Shown one piece after another: positions 51,906 through 60,486 of a stretch of DNA of 64,000 nucleotides. The notes below the pieces were generated by a model. The model was not told where the DNA came from. It made no database searches and saw nothing but the letters and a program-made list of their open reading frames with translations. Origin of the DNA: Novosphingobium lentum NBRC 107847. GTDB taxonomy: Bacteria > Pseudomonadota > Alphaproteobacteria > Sphingomonadales > Sphingomonadaceae. The position numbers and the translations under genes are program-made. The DNA lies in assembly GCF_001590965.1 (NCBI RefSeq), contig NZ_BCTW01000009.1, forward strand, positions 1 through 64,000, read 5' to 3'. How positions within the stretch are numbered: the first letter of the stretch is position 1; each line of letters starts with the position of its first letter.

Positions 51906-52966
51906 GGCAGCGGGCGCTCCAGATCCTGGGCATCACCGGGCTGCTGTTGCTGGCGTCGCTGGCGCTGGCGAACTGCTCGGCGATTCCGCTGCCCGTCGAT
52001 GTGGAGCGCCCGCACCCCACCATCGTCTCGCTCAACCCGTGCAGCGACGCGATCCTGGCGGACGTGGCCGATCCCGCGCAGATCCTGGCAATATCGAGCT
52101 ACAGCCACGATCCGCGATCGAGCTCGATGGACAGGACGCTGGCGCGGCGGTTCCGCGCGACCGGCGGCACGGTCGAGGAAGTCGCCGCGCTGCATCCCGA
52201 CGTGGTGGTGGCGGGCACGTTCCTGGGCCCGGCCACCGGCGCGGCGTTCGCGCGGATGGGGCTGACGCTGGATGCGCTGCCGATCGCCAACACCGTGCCG
52301 CAGGCGCGCGAACAGGTGCGCCATCTCGCCGCGCTGGTGGGCCATCCCGATCGCGGCGAGGCGCTGGTGGCGCGGATCGACGCCGCGCTGGCGCAAGCCG
52401 CGCCGCCGCCGGGCTGGCGCGCGGTGCCCACGGTGATCTGGGAATCGGGCGGGATGGTCGCGGGTGACGGCACGCTGATCGCCGACCTCCTGCGCCGCAC
52501 CGGCTTCACCAACTTCGCCGCCGCGCGCGGGTTGGGGCAGGCCGATGTGCTGCCGCTGGAAGCGATGCTCGCCGATCCGCCCGCGCTGATCCTGTCGACC
52601 GGCGACCCACGCAGCAACGAGGACCGCATGCTGGCGCATCCTGTGCTGGCGGCCATGACCGGAACGGCGCACGCCGGGCTGGACGCCACCCTTCTGTACT
52701 GCGGCGGGCCGACGATCATCCGCGCGGCCAGGCGGCTGGCAGCAGTGCGCGCCATCTTGCGTCCCCGCGCCGGCGGGGCCCTCGGGCGGTCATCCGCAGC
52801 GTATGGATCACGTCCTTCGACAGGCTCAGGACGAGCGGGTCTTTTCAGGGTTATTCACCCACACCCGCTCATGCTGAGCCTGTCGAAGCATGCTCGCAGC
52901 CTCGCCGAAGGTTATGTCCCGAACGCCGCCGTACCGCACACCCCCAACACCAGCCCCACAACATGA
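51902..52966 (+). CDS. btuF: Periplasmic cobalamin-binding protein BtuF with repeat-derived C-terminal tail
   Basis: A 354-residue frame starting with TTG overlapping the btuB stop. Exported (about 1-25). The TroA/BtuF-type binding fold runs from TIVSLNPCSDAIL through LHPDVVVAGTFLGP and IWESGGMVAGDGTLI to AAVRAIL near residue 284. The last about 70 residues are not family sequence: they are the translation of a half copy of palindromic family A (RPRAGGAL) and a family C element (RPSTGSGRAG...LSLSKHA). The stop overlaps the ATG of btuC. Normal members end near residue 285, so this is either a tail fusion or a frame that extends past the ancestral end. Confidence 0.88.
   Translation: MRQRALQILGITGLLLLASLALANCSAIPLPVDVERPHPTIVSLNPCSDAILADVADPAQILAISSYSHDPRSSSMDRTLARRFRATGGTVEEVAALHPDVVVAGTFLGPATGAAFARMGLTLDALPIANTVPQAREQVRHLAALVGHPDRGEALVARIDAALAQAAPPPGWRAVPTVIWESGGMVAGDGTLIADLLRRTGFTNFAAARGLGQADVLPLEAMLADPPALILSTGDPRSNEDRMLAHPVLAAMTGTAHAGLDATLLYCGGPTIIRAARRLAAVRAILRPRAGGALGRSSAAYGSRPSTGSGRAGLFRVIHPHPLMLSLSKHARSLAEGYVPNAAVPHTPNTSPTT
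52761..52896. repeat. Repeat cluster (half family A plus family C) inside the btuF frame
   Basis: A half family A hairpin GTCCCCGCGCCGGCGGGGCC (52761-52780) is followed by a family C element, CGTCCTTCGACAGGCTCAGGACG (52811-52833) and CTGAGCCTGTCGAAGCATG (52874-52892). Both are read through by the open frame of btuF. Confidence 0.88.
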
Positions 52967-53922
52967 CTCGCCCCACGCTCCTCCTCATCCTCGCGCTCGT
53001 CATCACCGTGCCGCTGTCGCTGCTGGCGGGCCGGGTGTGGATCGATCCGTTCCACCCTGCGATCCCCAACGCCACCGCCATCCTGATGCAGTTGCGCCTG
53101 CCGCGCGCGGTGCTGGCGCTGGTGGTGGGGGCGGGGCTGGGCGCTTCGGGGGCGGCGATGCAGGGGTATCTGCGCAATCCGCTGGCCGATCCCGGCCTGT
53201 TCGGCATCGCGCCCGGCGCAGCGCTCGGCGCGGTGCTGTCGCTGTACTTCGGCTATGCGGCGCAAGGCTTCCTGCTGCCCGCGTTTGCGCTGGTCGGGGC
53301 GGGGAGCGCGATGGCGCTGCTCGCGCTGATCGCGGGCCGCGATGCCGGCGTCGCGCTGTTCACGCTGGCGGGGATGATGCTGGCCAGCCTGGCCGGCGCG
53401 TTGACCAGCCTGGCGATCAGTCTGTCGCCCAACCCGTTCGCGCTGTCGGAGATCGTCACCTGGCTGATGGGCGCGCTGACCGATCGCGGCTGGCACGAAG
53501 TGGCGATCGCCGCGCCGCTGACCGCCGCGGGCATCGCGCTGTTGTGGACCGCGCGGCGCGGCCTCGATGCGCTGACGCTGGGCGAAGCGGCAGCGCGCTC
53601 GCTGGGGATCGAGCCGGCGCGGCTGCAGTGGCTGATGGTCGCGGGCGTGGGGCTGTGCGTGGGCGCGGGCGTGGCGGTGGCGGGGATCATCGGCTTCGTC
53701 GGGCTGATCGTGCCGCATCTGGTGCGGGGCCTGACCGATGGCCGCCCATCGACGCTGCTGGTGCCGAGCGCGCTGGCGGGGGCGCTGCTGCTGCTGGTGG
53801 CCGACGTGGTGTGCCGTCTGCTGCCGATGGCGACCGAGCTGCGGCTGGGCATCGCGCTGTCGCTGGTCGGCGCGCCGTTCTTCCTGGCGCTGCTGCTGCG
53901 GATGCGGAAAGGCCTCGCATGA
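52963..53922 (+). CDS. btuC: Cobalamin ABC transporter permease BtuC (FecCD family)
   Basis: A 319-residue inner-membrane protein with about 9-10 helices. The FecCD signature LRLPRAVLALVVGAGLGASGAAMQGYLRNPLADPGLFGI, SEIVTWLMGAL and the C-terminal IIGFVGLIVPHLVR helix are present. The start overlaps the btuF stop, and the stop overlaps btuD (ATGA). Confidence 0.93.
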   Translation: MTRPTLLLILALVITVPLSLLAGRVWIDPFHPAIPNATAILMQLRLPRAVLALVVGAGLGASGAAMQGYLRNPLADPGLFGIAPGAALGAVLSLYFGYAAQGFLLPAFALVGAGSAMALLALIAGRDAGVALFTLAGMMLASLAGALTSLAISLSPNPFALSEIVTWLMGALTDRGWHEVAIAAPLTAAGIALLWTARRGLDALTLGEAAARSLGIEPARLQWLMVAGVGLCVGAGVAVAGIIGFVGLIVPHLVRGLTDGRPSTLLVPSALAGALLLLVADVVCRLLPMATELRLGIALSLVGAPFFLALLLRMRKGLA

Positions 53923-54698
53923 GCGCGGCTATCGTGACGCTCGCCGCCGAGGCCCTGACGCTGCAACTGGGCACGGCGCGCGTGCTCGACGGGGTGAGCG
54001 CCGGGTTCTTGCCGGGTGAGGTCACCGCGATTTGCGGACCCAACGGCGCGGGCAAATCCAGCCTGCTCGCTTGCCTGGCCGCGCTGCACGCGCCGACGCA
54101 GGGCCGGGTCACGCTCGACGGGGCGGCGCTGTCCGCCTTGCCCGCGCAGGCCCGCGCCCGCGCCATCGGTTACTTGCCGCAAGCCCCCGAAGTGGCGTGG
54201 TCGATCTCGGTCGAAACGCTGGCCGGGCTGGGCCGCCTGCCGTGGCGCACCGGGGCGGTCGAGGATGCCGCCGCCGTGGCCGCCGCGCTCGCCGCGCTCG
54301 ATCTTGGCGGTTTTGCGCGCCGGAGCGTCGCCACGCTTTCGGGCGGGGAACGGGCGCGGGCGCTGCTGGCGCGGGTGCTGGCGGGGCGGCCGCGCTGGAT
54401 CCTTGCCGACGAGCCACTCGCCGCGCTCGATCTGGCGCACCAACTTGCCTTGCTCGGGCAGTTGCGGGTGCAGGCGCTGGGTGGGACCGGGGTGGTGCTG
54501 GTGCTGCACGACCTGGCGCTGGCGATGAACCACGCGGCGCGGGTGGTGGTGCTCGATGCGGGGCGCATCGTCGCCGATGGCCCGCCGGAGGTGGCGCTGT
54601 CGGAAAGCGTGATCGCGCGGGTTTGGGGGGTGACCGCGCGCTGGCTGGGCGAACCGGGCGCCCGCGCGCTCAGCGCCGGGGGCGGTATCGACCGCTGA
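53919..54698 (+). CDS. btuD: Cobalamin ABC transporter ATP-binding protein BtuD
   Basis: A 259-residue ATPase: Walker A GPNGAGKSSLLA, Q-loop LPQAPEVAW, signature LSGGERARALLARVLAG, Walker B ILADEPLAALDL, and switch His VVLVLHDLALAM. Energises BtuC and receives cobalamin from BtuF. It ends the riboswitch-controlled operon. Confidence 0.93.
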   Translation: MSAAIVTLAAEALTLQLGTARVLDGVSAGFLPGEVTAICGPNGAGKSSLLACLAALHAPTQGRVTLDGAALSALPAQARARAIGYLPQAPEVAWSISVETLAGLGRLPWRTGAVEDAAAVAAALAALDLGGFARRSVATLSGGERARALLARVLAGRPRWILADEPLAALDLAHQLALLGQLRVQALGGTGVVLVLHDLALAMNHAARVVVLDAGRIVADGPPEVALSESVIARVWGVTARWLGEPGARALSAGGGIDR

Positions 54699-54701
54699 GG
54701 T

Positions 54702-54926
54702 TCAGTGCCGCACGTGCTCGCGGCGCAGGCGTTGCCAGGCGGACTGGCCGCCATCGGCCAGCATTTCGCGCAGCGCGGCGTCGCTCAGCGCCGCATCGCG
54801 GGGCGTGCCTTGCCGACGCAGTTCGGGGCCGAGCAATTCTTCCAGCCACACGCGGAACGGGTCGCTGGCGGGGCGCAGATCGCCAATGGGGTCTGCGGCG
54901 TTCGCAACTGGGCGGCGCAAGGACAT
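54702..54926 (-). CDS. Small conserved hypothetical protein
   Basis: A 74-residue helical protein (SLRRPVANAADPIG, VWLEELLGPELRRQG, DAALREMLADGGQSAWQRLR). No signal or membrane segment, no recognised family. It converges on btuD with 3 bp between and lies 67 bp downstream of another small gene. Confidence 0.55.
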   Translation of the reverse strand: MSLRRPVANAADPIGDLRPASDPFRVWLEELLGPELRRQGTPRDAALSDAALREMLADGGQSAWQRLRREHVRH

Positions 54927-54993
54927 GGGCTGAAATCCGTCGAAAGGGTGTCCGGCGCCGGCCGTGGTCCGGCACGGTTCGAACCGTCGCCGG

Positions 54994-55185
54994 TCAGGCG
55001 GCGTGCGGCAGGTCGCTGTTGCGGGCTTCCTTCAGCGCCACGGCAAACTCGATCACGAAGTGCTCGGCAAAGCTGGCGCGTTCTTCCATCGAGATGGCGG
55101 GGCGGGGGGTGCGGGGGGCGTCGGTCGAGCGGCAGAACAGGCTCTGCCGCGACAGGTTGCGATAGTCTTCCATCTTGATAACCAT
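54994..55185 (-). CDS. Small conserved hypothetical protein
   Basis: A 63-residue protein with a second possible start at 55173 (MEDYRN). The sequence MEDYRNLSRQSLFCRSTD and the helix ISMEERASFAEHFVIEFAVAL look protein-like. No domain recognised. A 22-bp inverted repeat lies about 55 bp upstream (55239-55260). Confidence 0.55.
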   Translation of the reverse strand: MVIKMEDYRNLSRQSLFCRSTDAPRTPRPAISMEERASFAEHFVIEFAVALKEARNSDLPHAA

Positions 55186-55238
55186 GAACTTTTTCCATCC
55201 GTGCGGGCAACGACGCACCCGGACGCATTTTCCAATGT

Positions 55239-55260
55239 TGCCAACCTGACATGGTTGGCA
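55239..55260. promoter_or_regulatory. Inverted repeat upstream of the small gene
   Basis: TGCCAACC-N6-GGTTGGCA is a perfect 8-bp-arm inverted repeat about 55 bp before the ATG at 55185. It could be an operator or a leader hairpin. The bound factor is unknown. Confidence 0.45.
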
Positions 55261-55820
55261 GGCGATTAATTGTATCGACACGACAAAATTGCCGATGTCC
55301 GACGATGAAACACAAGATTGCGCGGTGACTAACGTTGTGGCGTCGTCACCGCGCCGGGCGGAAAGGCCGGGCGCGGGTGACTGGTCCACGCCGCTGCCGC
55401 TCCGCCACTGGTTTCATCGGCGGGGGGGTGTTGCCGATGACCATTCACTAGGCGCATCGAGCCCCGGTTTCTTGGCAACGCGGGGGAAACTTGCTGTGCC
55501 AGAATCTTTCCAGAATTGATCTGGTTAAGCCCGATGCCCGAAACACGCCCAAGTCATCGGCCAAATACATGAACTGCGAAGACTATCGCGGTCAACGCGG
55601 CGTTCGATCCGCGCGGCTTGCACTGTCGCGCGGTGGATTGACGGCATGGCGATTGAAGCGAAGTATTTGCGCATAACAGGGTTGCGAGTCGGGATTACCT
55701 GTCTGTCACCGGGGCCATGCGGCCGGCAACCTGCTTTTGCCTTCCGTTCGTCACCTGCGATCCGGCCGGTCATCCGTTCTATCGCGTCCGTGTCGGGACG
55801 TCTGTGCTGGGGGATCGACC
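55261..55820. other. Non-coding gap before the lysin gene
   Basis: About 560 bp without a convincing gene. Short open frames here lack ribosome sites and protein-like composition. The region is less GC-rich near 55480-55590. Confidence 0.5.
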
Positions 55821-56462
55821 GTGACCGTAATCAACCGCAAGTTCTTCTTCGACTATGTGCGCAGCCACGCGTTCGACGGCGCGCTCGCCGCGAGCCAGGT
55901 CGCCGGGCTCGGCGCGATCCTCGATGTGTGGGAGGCAGCCAGCGCCGCCGGGCAAGCCACTGGAGGAGCGGGGGCGGGCGACGACCGCTGGCTCGCCTAC
56001 ATGCTGGCGACCGCCTACCACGAGACCGACCGCAAGATGCAGCCGATCCACGAATACGGTTCGACCGGCTATTTCGACAAACGCTATGGTCCGCCGCCGG
56101 TGGGGCAGAAGCCCGCGCTGGCCAGGTCGCTGGGCAACACCCAGCAAGGCGATGGGTCGCGCTATGCCGGGCGCGGCTTCGTCCAGCTGACCGGGCGGCG
56201 CAACTACCATGACTGGGGGCAGCGGCTGAACATCGATCTCGAAGGCCACCCCGACATGGCGATGCAGGCCCCCGTCGCCACGCGCATCCTGTTCGAAGGA
56301 TCGGTCCACGGGACCTTCACGGGGCGCAAGCTGGCCGATTATTTCAGCCCGACCAAGGAAGACTGGGTCAACGCCCGCCGGATCATCAACGGCACCGACA
56401 AAGCCAACCTGATCGCCGGCTACGGCAAGTTGTTCTACGCCGCGATCAGCCATAAAGCCTGA
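55821..56462 (+). CDS. GH19-type glycoside hydrolase/lysin
   Basis: A 213-residue cytoplasmic-looking protein (no signal peptide) with a GTG start. It contains the lysozyme-like GH19 elements: YMLATAYHETDRKMQPIHEYG (catalytic Glu after AYH), YAGRGFVQLTGRRNYHDWGQRL, and the region DWVNARRIINGTDKANLIAGYGKLFYAAI. Such proteins are phage or T6SS peptidoglycan hydrolases or chitinases. It is followed 77 bp later by a DUF2235 hydrolase, suggesting a functional pair. Export would need a holin or secretion system not seen here. Confidence 0.88.
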   Translation: MTVINRKFFFDYVRSHAFDGALAASQVAGLGAILDVWEAASAAGQATGGAGAGDDRWLAYMLATAYHETDRKMQPIHEYGSTGYFDKRYGPPPVGQKPALARSLGNTQQGDGSRYAGRGFVQLTGRRNYHDWGQRLNIDLEGHPDMAMQAPVATRILFEGSVHGTFTGRKLADYFSPTKEDWVNARRIINGTDKANLIAGYGKLFYAAISHKA

Positions 56463-56538
56463 CGTTCCGGGCCTGACGGTCCGGGCCGGACGTTTTGGCG
56501 GCTGAGGGGGCGGTTGCCGCCGGGAAAGGAGCCTGCGC

Positions 56539-59500
56539 ATGGACCTGTCGCCCGATCGTCCGCATGCCCGCGACCTCACGCGCGGCCCGCGCAACATCAT
56601 CCTGTTCTCGGATGGCACCGGCAACAGCAGCGGCAAGCTGCAGAAGACCAACGTCTGGCGGCTGTATGAAGCGCTCGATCTGGGCTATCCCGTCGCCAAC
56701 GGCCTGCCGGTGCAGATCGCCTATTACGACAACGGCGTGGGCACGTCGGCTTTCCAGCTGTTCGCCGCGCTGGGCGGCGTGTTCGGCTTCGGCCTCGCGC
56801 GCAATATCCGCACGATCTACAAATTCCTGTGCCGCAACTACCAGCCGGGCGACCGCATCTACCTGTTCGGGTTCAGTCGCGGCGCGTTCACCGTCCGGCT
56901 GCTGGGTGCGCTGATCACCGCGCTGGGCGTGGTCACCGATCTTGGCGAGGAATCGCTCGACATGGCCGCGCACGACACCTGGCGCGAATTCCGCCGCGGG
57001 TTCCATACCAACAACGAGCTGACCGATCTGGGCGTGCGGCTGGGCATGGCCACCACCTTTGCGATCCTGCGCCTGGTCCGCTCCGATCTCGACGACAACG
57101 CCGATCTCGGCGAGAAGCCCGACCACGGTGCGGCCGGGAAAGCCTGGTGGTATGCCCGCCGCGCAGGCCGGTGGGTGGCGCGGCGGCTGACCGGAGCACA
57201 CGGCACGTTCGTGCGGCGCGCCGATGGCGGATGGTCGGCGCTGCACGACTGGTACGAACACTGGAACCGCCCGCTCGATCAGCGGCGCATGCCCGAATTC
57301 GTTGCCGCGCGCGGCATCCACCACACCCCCGACATCGAGTTCGTGGGCGTGTGGGATACCGTCGCGGCGTATGGCGGGCCGCTGGTCGAGATCACGCGCG
57401 GCATCGACGAGTGGATCTGGCCGCTGACGATGCCGACCTACGACCTGTCGCACAAGGTCAAGCGCGCGCGCCATGCGCTGTCGATCGACGACAAGCGCGA
57501 TTCGTTCCAGCCGCTGCTGTGGGACGAAGTGAACGAACAGGCGCTGGCCGCGAAGTATCGCCATGCGGCGAACGGCGCTGGCAAGCCGGTGGACGACGAG
57601 CACCGCGCGCTTGCGCTGCGGTTCTGCCACGAAGAGCGCCCGCGCCTGCAGCAAGTGTGGTTCGCCGGGATGCACGCCGATGTCGGCGGCGGCTATGCCG
57701 ATGAATCGCTCAGCTTCGTCTCGCTGTGGTGGATGATCGAACACGCCAAGGAAATGGCGCCCGAAGACGATCTGTCCATCGCCGCCTACGATGCGCTGCC
57801 CGACGCGGGCAAGGCGCTGACCTCGGACCCGCGCCGCCGGGGCCTGCGCCTGATCCCCGAGTTCGAGCACCGCATCGAAACCTTCCGCAACGTGTACGGG
57901 CCATTGCACGACAGCCGGGGCGGGGCGGGCATGTTCTATCGCTACCAGCCGCGCTACATCGGCGCGTGGGTCAATCGCGCGGCGGACGACACGGGCAGCC
58001 ACGTCAAGCCGGCGACGCAGCAGTTCCGCGATCCCACGATCGCGCAAGGGCGCTACCGGCGGCACGGGCTGCTGCAAGCGCCGATCCGGCTGCATCTCAG
58101 CGTCGAGGAACGGCTGCGCATGGCGACCGACGGCTATGCCCCGATCAACATCCCGCGCGACTATCACATCGACAACGGCGTGCACGAAGCGCCCGAACCC
58201 GAAGGCGCCAGCATCGACGCGACGCTCGACCAGACCTACCTCGATGCGCTGACGGTGCGGATCAAGCTGCGCCGGTTCTGGTATTTCCTGCAGATGTTCC
58301 TGGTGTTCCTGCTGCTGATCAAGCCGCTGTGGCCGCACATCAAGGGTCTGGCGATGTTCGCGGGCCAGGTCGACGCACGCACCAATTCGCAAGTGCTGGA
58401 AACCGCGATCAATGCGTTCGTGCCGTCGTTCCTGGCGACGTGGACCCATGCGATCGCCGCCGATCCGTTCAACTCGCTGCTGTTCTTTGCGGTGATGGGC
58501 GTCGTCGCGATGGTCGGCGCGACGCATGAACAGGGGCTCGCGGACATTTCGCGGCGGATGTGGGCGGCGCGGTTCGGCCAGAGCCTGCCGCCGCTGCCCA
58601 CGCTCAACTGGTTCAACCGCTTTTTCTACCGCAGGACCGACGAGCTGGCGAAAAGCGAGGCGGCGCAATCGGTGCTGGCGCGGCTGAAGTGGCGCATCGT
58701 GCCGTTCTTCGTCGGCGGCATCATGTGGCTGGGCATCGCCTATGCGGTGGTCGCCGGGGTGACACAGGGCTGGCTGGCGTGGGCCGAATCCGATCCGCGC
58801 ATCTGCGTGGCGAAGGGCGGAGCGAACCCGATCGGCCCGATGACGTGGACCGATCCGGTGTTCGCGGCCGAAGCCTGCCACGATCTCAACATCGAGGTGA
58901 AGCCCAACACCAGCTATCGCATCGTGCTCAAGGTCCGGTCGAGCGGGTACATCGTCACGCGCGACCGCACGGTGCCCGGCGGCAAGACGTTGTCGGGGCC
59001 GACGCCGCTGTTCTTCGACGGCGCACTGCCCGCAACGCCGCAGGGCTGGGCGGTCGATGGCCTGAAATTCAGGGCGGTCCATGGCGTCTCGCGCTATTTC
59101 CGGCGCGTGGCGCGGGCGCCGGTGATGGCCCCGGTGTTCGAGATCCGCCATCGCGGCGCGGACGTTCCGGAGACATTCCATGTGCTGTCGCTGCACAGCT
59201 GGGCGAACCTGCTGCTCGGCTTGCGCGGAGAGCCCAACTACATGGTCGTGCCGCCGCTGGTCCACAGCCTGCTGCCGGGGCACGAGGACGAATGGACCGG
59301 CACGCTGCGCACTCCCGATGCCGGTGCCCGCGTGTTCCGCTCGCTCGAATACGCGGCGACCGGTTCGGGCGACGAGGCGGTGCCGGGTCGGCTGTTCGTG
59401 TTCCTGAACGATGCGGTGCTGCCGATCGACCATGCGCAACTGCAGCCCGACGATGCCACGCTGCCGTCGGGTCCGCTGTGGCTGCCGCCGACGCAGCAGC

Positions 59501-59697
59501 TGGCCACGCTCAACCACGATTGCCCGACGCTGCCCGGCCGCTGGCTGACCTCGTGGATTCCGCTGCTGCACCGGGCGCGGGTGCTCGATTTGTGCAGCCG
59601 TTACGCCAACAACCGGGGCAGCTACACGCTGTCGCTGTCGCCGCTGAACGATACGGTGGAAGGCGCGGCGCCGTTACCGGCGGCCCCGCGCAACTGA
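56539..59697 (+). CDS. DUF2235 alpha/beta-hydrolase with membrane helices
   Basis: A 1052-residue protein. The DUF2235 domain (about 20-420) starts with NIILFSDGTGNSSGKLQKTNVW and has the nucleophile elbow YLFGFSRGAFTVR (Ser about 115), plus AGMHADVGGGYAD with a catalytic His/Asp candidate. A second half (about 420-1052) carries 3 or 4 hydrophobic helices (about 570-592, 650-668, 722-745) and a beta-rich C-terminus. DUF2235 proteins include type VI lipase effectors (Tle) and related phospholipases. The large C-terminal part is not recognised. Co-directional with the lysin upstream. Confidence 0.87.
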   Translation: MDLSPDRPHARDLTRGPRNIILFSDGTGNSSGKLQKTNVWRLYEALDLGYPVANGLPVQIAYYDNGVGTSAFQLFAALGGVFGFGLARNIRTIYKFLCRNYQPGDRIYLFGFSRGAFTVRLLGALITALGVVTDLGEESLDMAAHDTWREFRRGFHTNNELTDLGVRLGMATTFAILRLVRSDLDDNADLGEKPDHGAAGKAWWYARRAGRWVARRLTGAHGTFVRRADGGWSALHDWYEHWNRPLDQRRMPEFVAARGIHHTPDIEFVGVWDTVAAYGGPLVEITRGIDEWIWPLTMPTYDLSHKVKRARHALSIDDKRDSFQPLLWDEVNEQALAAKYRHAANGAGKPVDDEHRALALRFCHEERPRLQQVWFAGMHADVGGGYADESLSFVSLWWMIEHAKEMAPEDDLSIAAYDALPDAGKALTSDPRRRGLRLIPEFEHRIETFRNVYGPLHDSRGGAGMFYRYQPRYIGAWVNRAADDTGSHVKPATQQFRDPTIAQGRYRRHGLLQAPIRLHLSVEERLRMATDGYAPINIPRDYHIDNGVHEAPEPEGASIDATLDQTYLDALTVRIKLRRFWYFLQMFLVFLLLIKPLWPHIKGLAMFAGQVDARTNSQVLETAINAFVPSFLATWTHAIAADPFNSLLFFAVMGVVAMVGATHEQGLADISRRMWAARFGQSLPPLPTLNWFNRFFYRRTDELAKSEAAQSVLARLKWRIVPFFVGGIMWLGIAYAVVAGVTQGWLAWAESDPRICVAKGGANPIGPMTWTDPVFAAEACHDLNIEVKPNTSYRIVLKVRSSGYIVTRDRTVPGGKTLSGPTPLFFDGALPATPQGWAVDGLKFRAVHGVSRYFRRVARAPVMAPVFEIRHRGADVPETFHVLSLHSWANLLLGLRGEPNYMVVPPLVHSLLPGHEDEWTGTLRTPDAGARVFRSLEYAATGSGDEAVPGRLFVFLNDAVLPIDHAQLQPDDATLPSGPLWLPPTQQLATLNHDCPTLPGRWLTSWIPLLHRARVLDLCSRYANNRGSYTLSLSPLNDTVEGAAPLPAAPRN

Positions 59698-59737
59698 CCC
59701 GCTGCGGCGGCGGCAGTCTGGCCGGTGGCCAGTCCGG

Positions 59738-60106
59738 TCAGTTGTCGCAGGCGGAATAATCGCCGTCGCGGCAGGCGGCGACCGCGCGGCGCCATGACGC
59801 CATGTCGCGTTCGTAGCGTGCCCGTTCGCGCGCATAGTCGGCCTGCGATCGATCCGCTTCGGCATATTCGGAGCGACTGCCCTGTTCGCCGCGCCCGTCG
59901 CGCCAGTCGCTCCAGCCTTGCGCATAGCGGGCATCGCGCGCCTGCGTCCGGGCCAGCTCGTCGCGGTTGAGCTGGCGCACCACGTCGCGATCGTGCGCCC
60001 GCGCGGCAGCGCTGCGCATCGCCGGATCGTGCGGATCGTCGGCGTGCGCCACGGCAGGAACCATCGCGACGCCCAGCGCCGCACACATCGTCAACATTAC
60101 CCGCAT
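59738..60106 (-). CDS. Small secreted Arg/Asp/Ala-rich protein
   Basis: A 122-residue protein with a signal peptide (MRVMLTMCAALGVAMVPAVA, cleavage near AHADD). The mature part is helical, rich in Ala, Arg and Asp (AARAHDRDVVRQLNRDELARTQARD), and has two Cys at the end (AACRDGDYSACDN) that could form a disulfide. No family. It converges on the DUF2235 gene. Confidence 0.75.
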   Translation of the reverse strand: MRVMLTMCAALGVAMVPAVAHADDPHDPAMRSAAARAHDRDVVRQLNRDELARTQARDARYAQGWSDWRDGRGEQGSRSEYAEADRSQADYARERARYERDMASWRRAVAACRDGDYSACDN

Positions 60107-60155
60107 GTTTTTCCGTCCCGAACTTCAACGTTCTAGCTATCAGACCCATGCCCCA

Positions 60156-60268
60156 CCGCTCATGGTGAGGAGGGGCTGAGCTTGTCGAAGCCCCGTCTCG
60201 AACCACAGCATACGCGGTCCTTCGAGACGCCGTTTCGACAGGCTCAACGGATCCTCAGGATGAGCGGT
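60156..60268. repeat. Palindromic repeat family C
   Basis: CCACCGCTCATGGTGAGGAGGGGCTGAGCTTGTCGAAGCCCCG and GACAGGCTCAACGGATCCTCAGGATGAGCGGTCG lie as facing arms. The gap 60269-60486 upstream of uvrA must hold its promoter; no site is recognised. Confidence 0.8.
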
Positions 60269-60486
60269 CGATCCTGTGAGCACGACACCGCGCGCCCTTT
60301 GCGATTTATCAGTGTGTTACGCACTCCGGCACCATCAATGCGACAGGCCGTTGGCGGTTTGTCGCACTCCGCGCGCGCACTGCCTTGCAGAGGCGGCTTG
60401 TATCCCCGCTACCCGGCCCCATTTTAGCGCTGAGATGCCGCACGGCGGTCTTGCTACATCCGAACAAATATGGAACACCGCCGCGC

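Noticed and set aside
55289-55519. Small plus-strand open frame (76 codons) in the gap before the lysin
   Set aside because: Non-canonical start without ribosome site and unconvincing composition.
56446-59571. Open frame of about 1040 codons antisense to the DUF2235 gene
   Set aside because: Arg/Gln-rich without domain signatures; the plus-strand frame has the GFSRGA nucleophile motif and TM helices.
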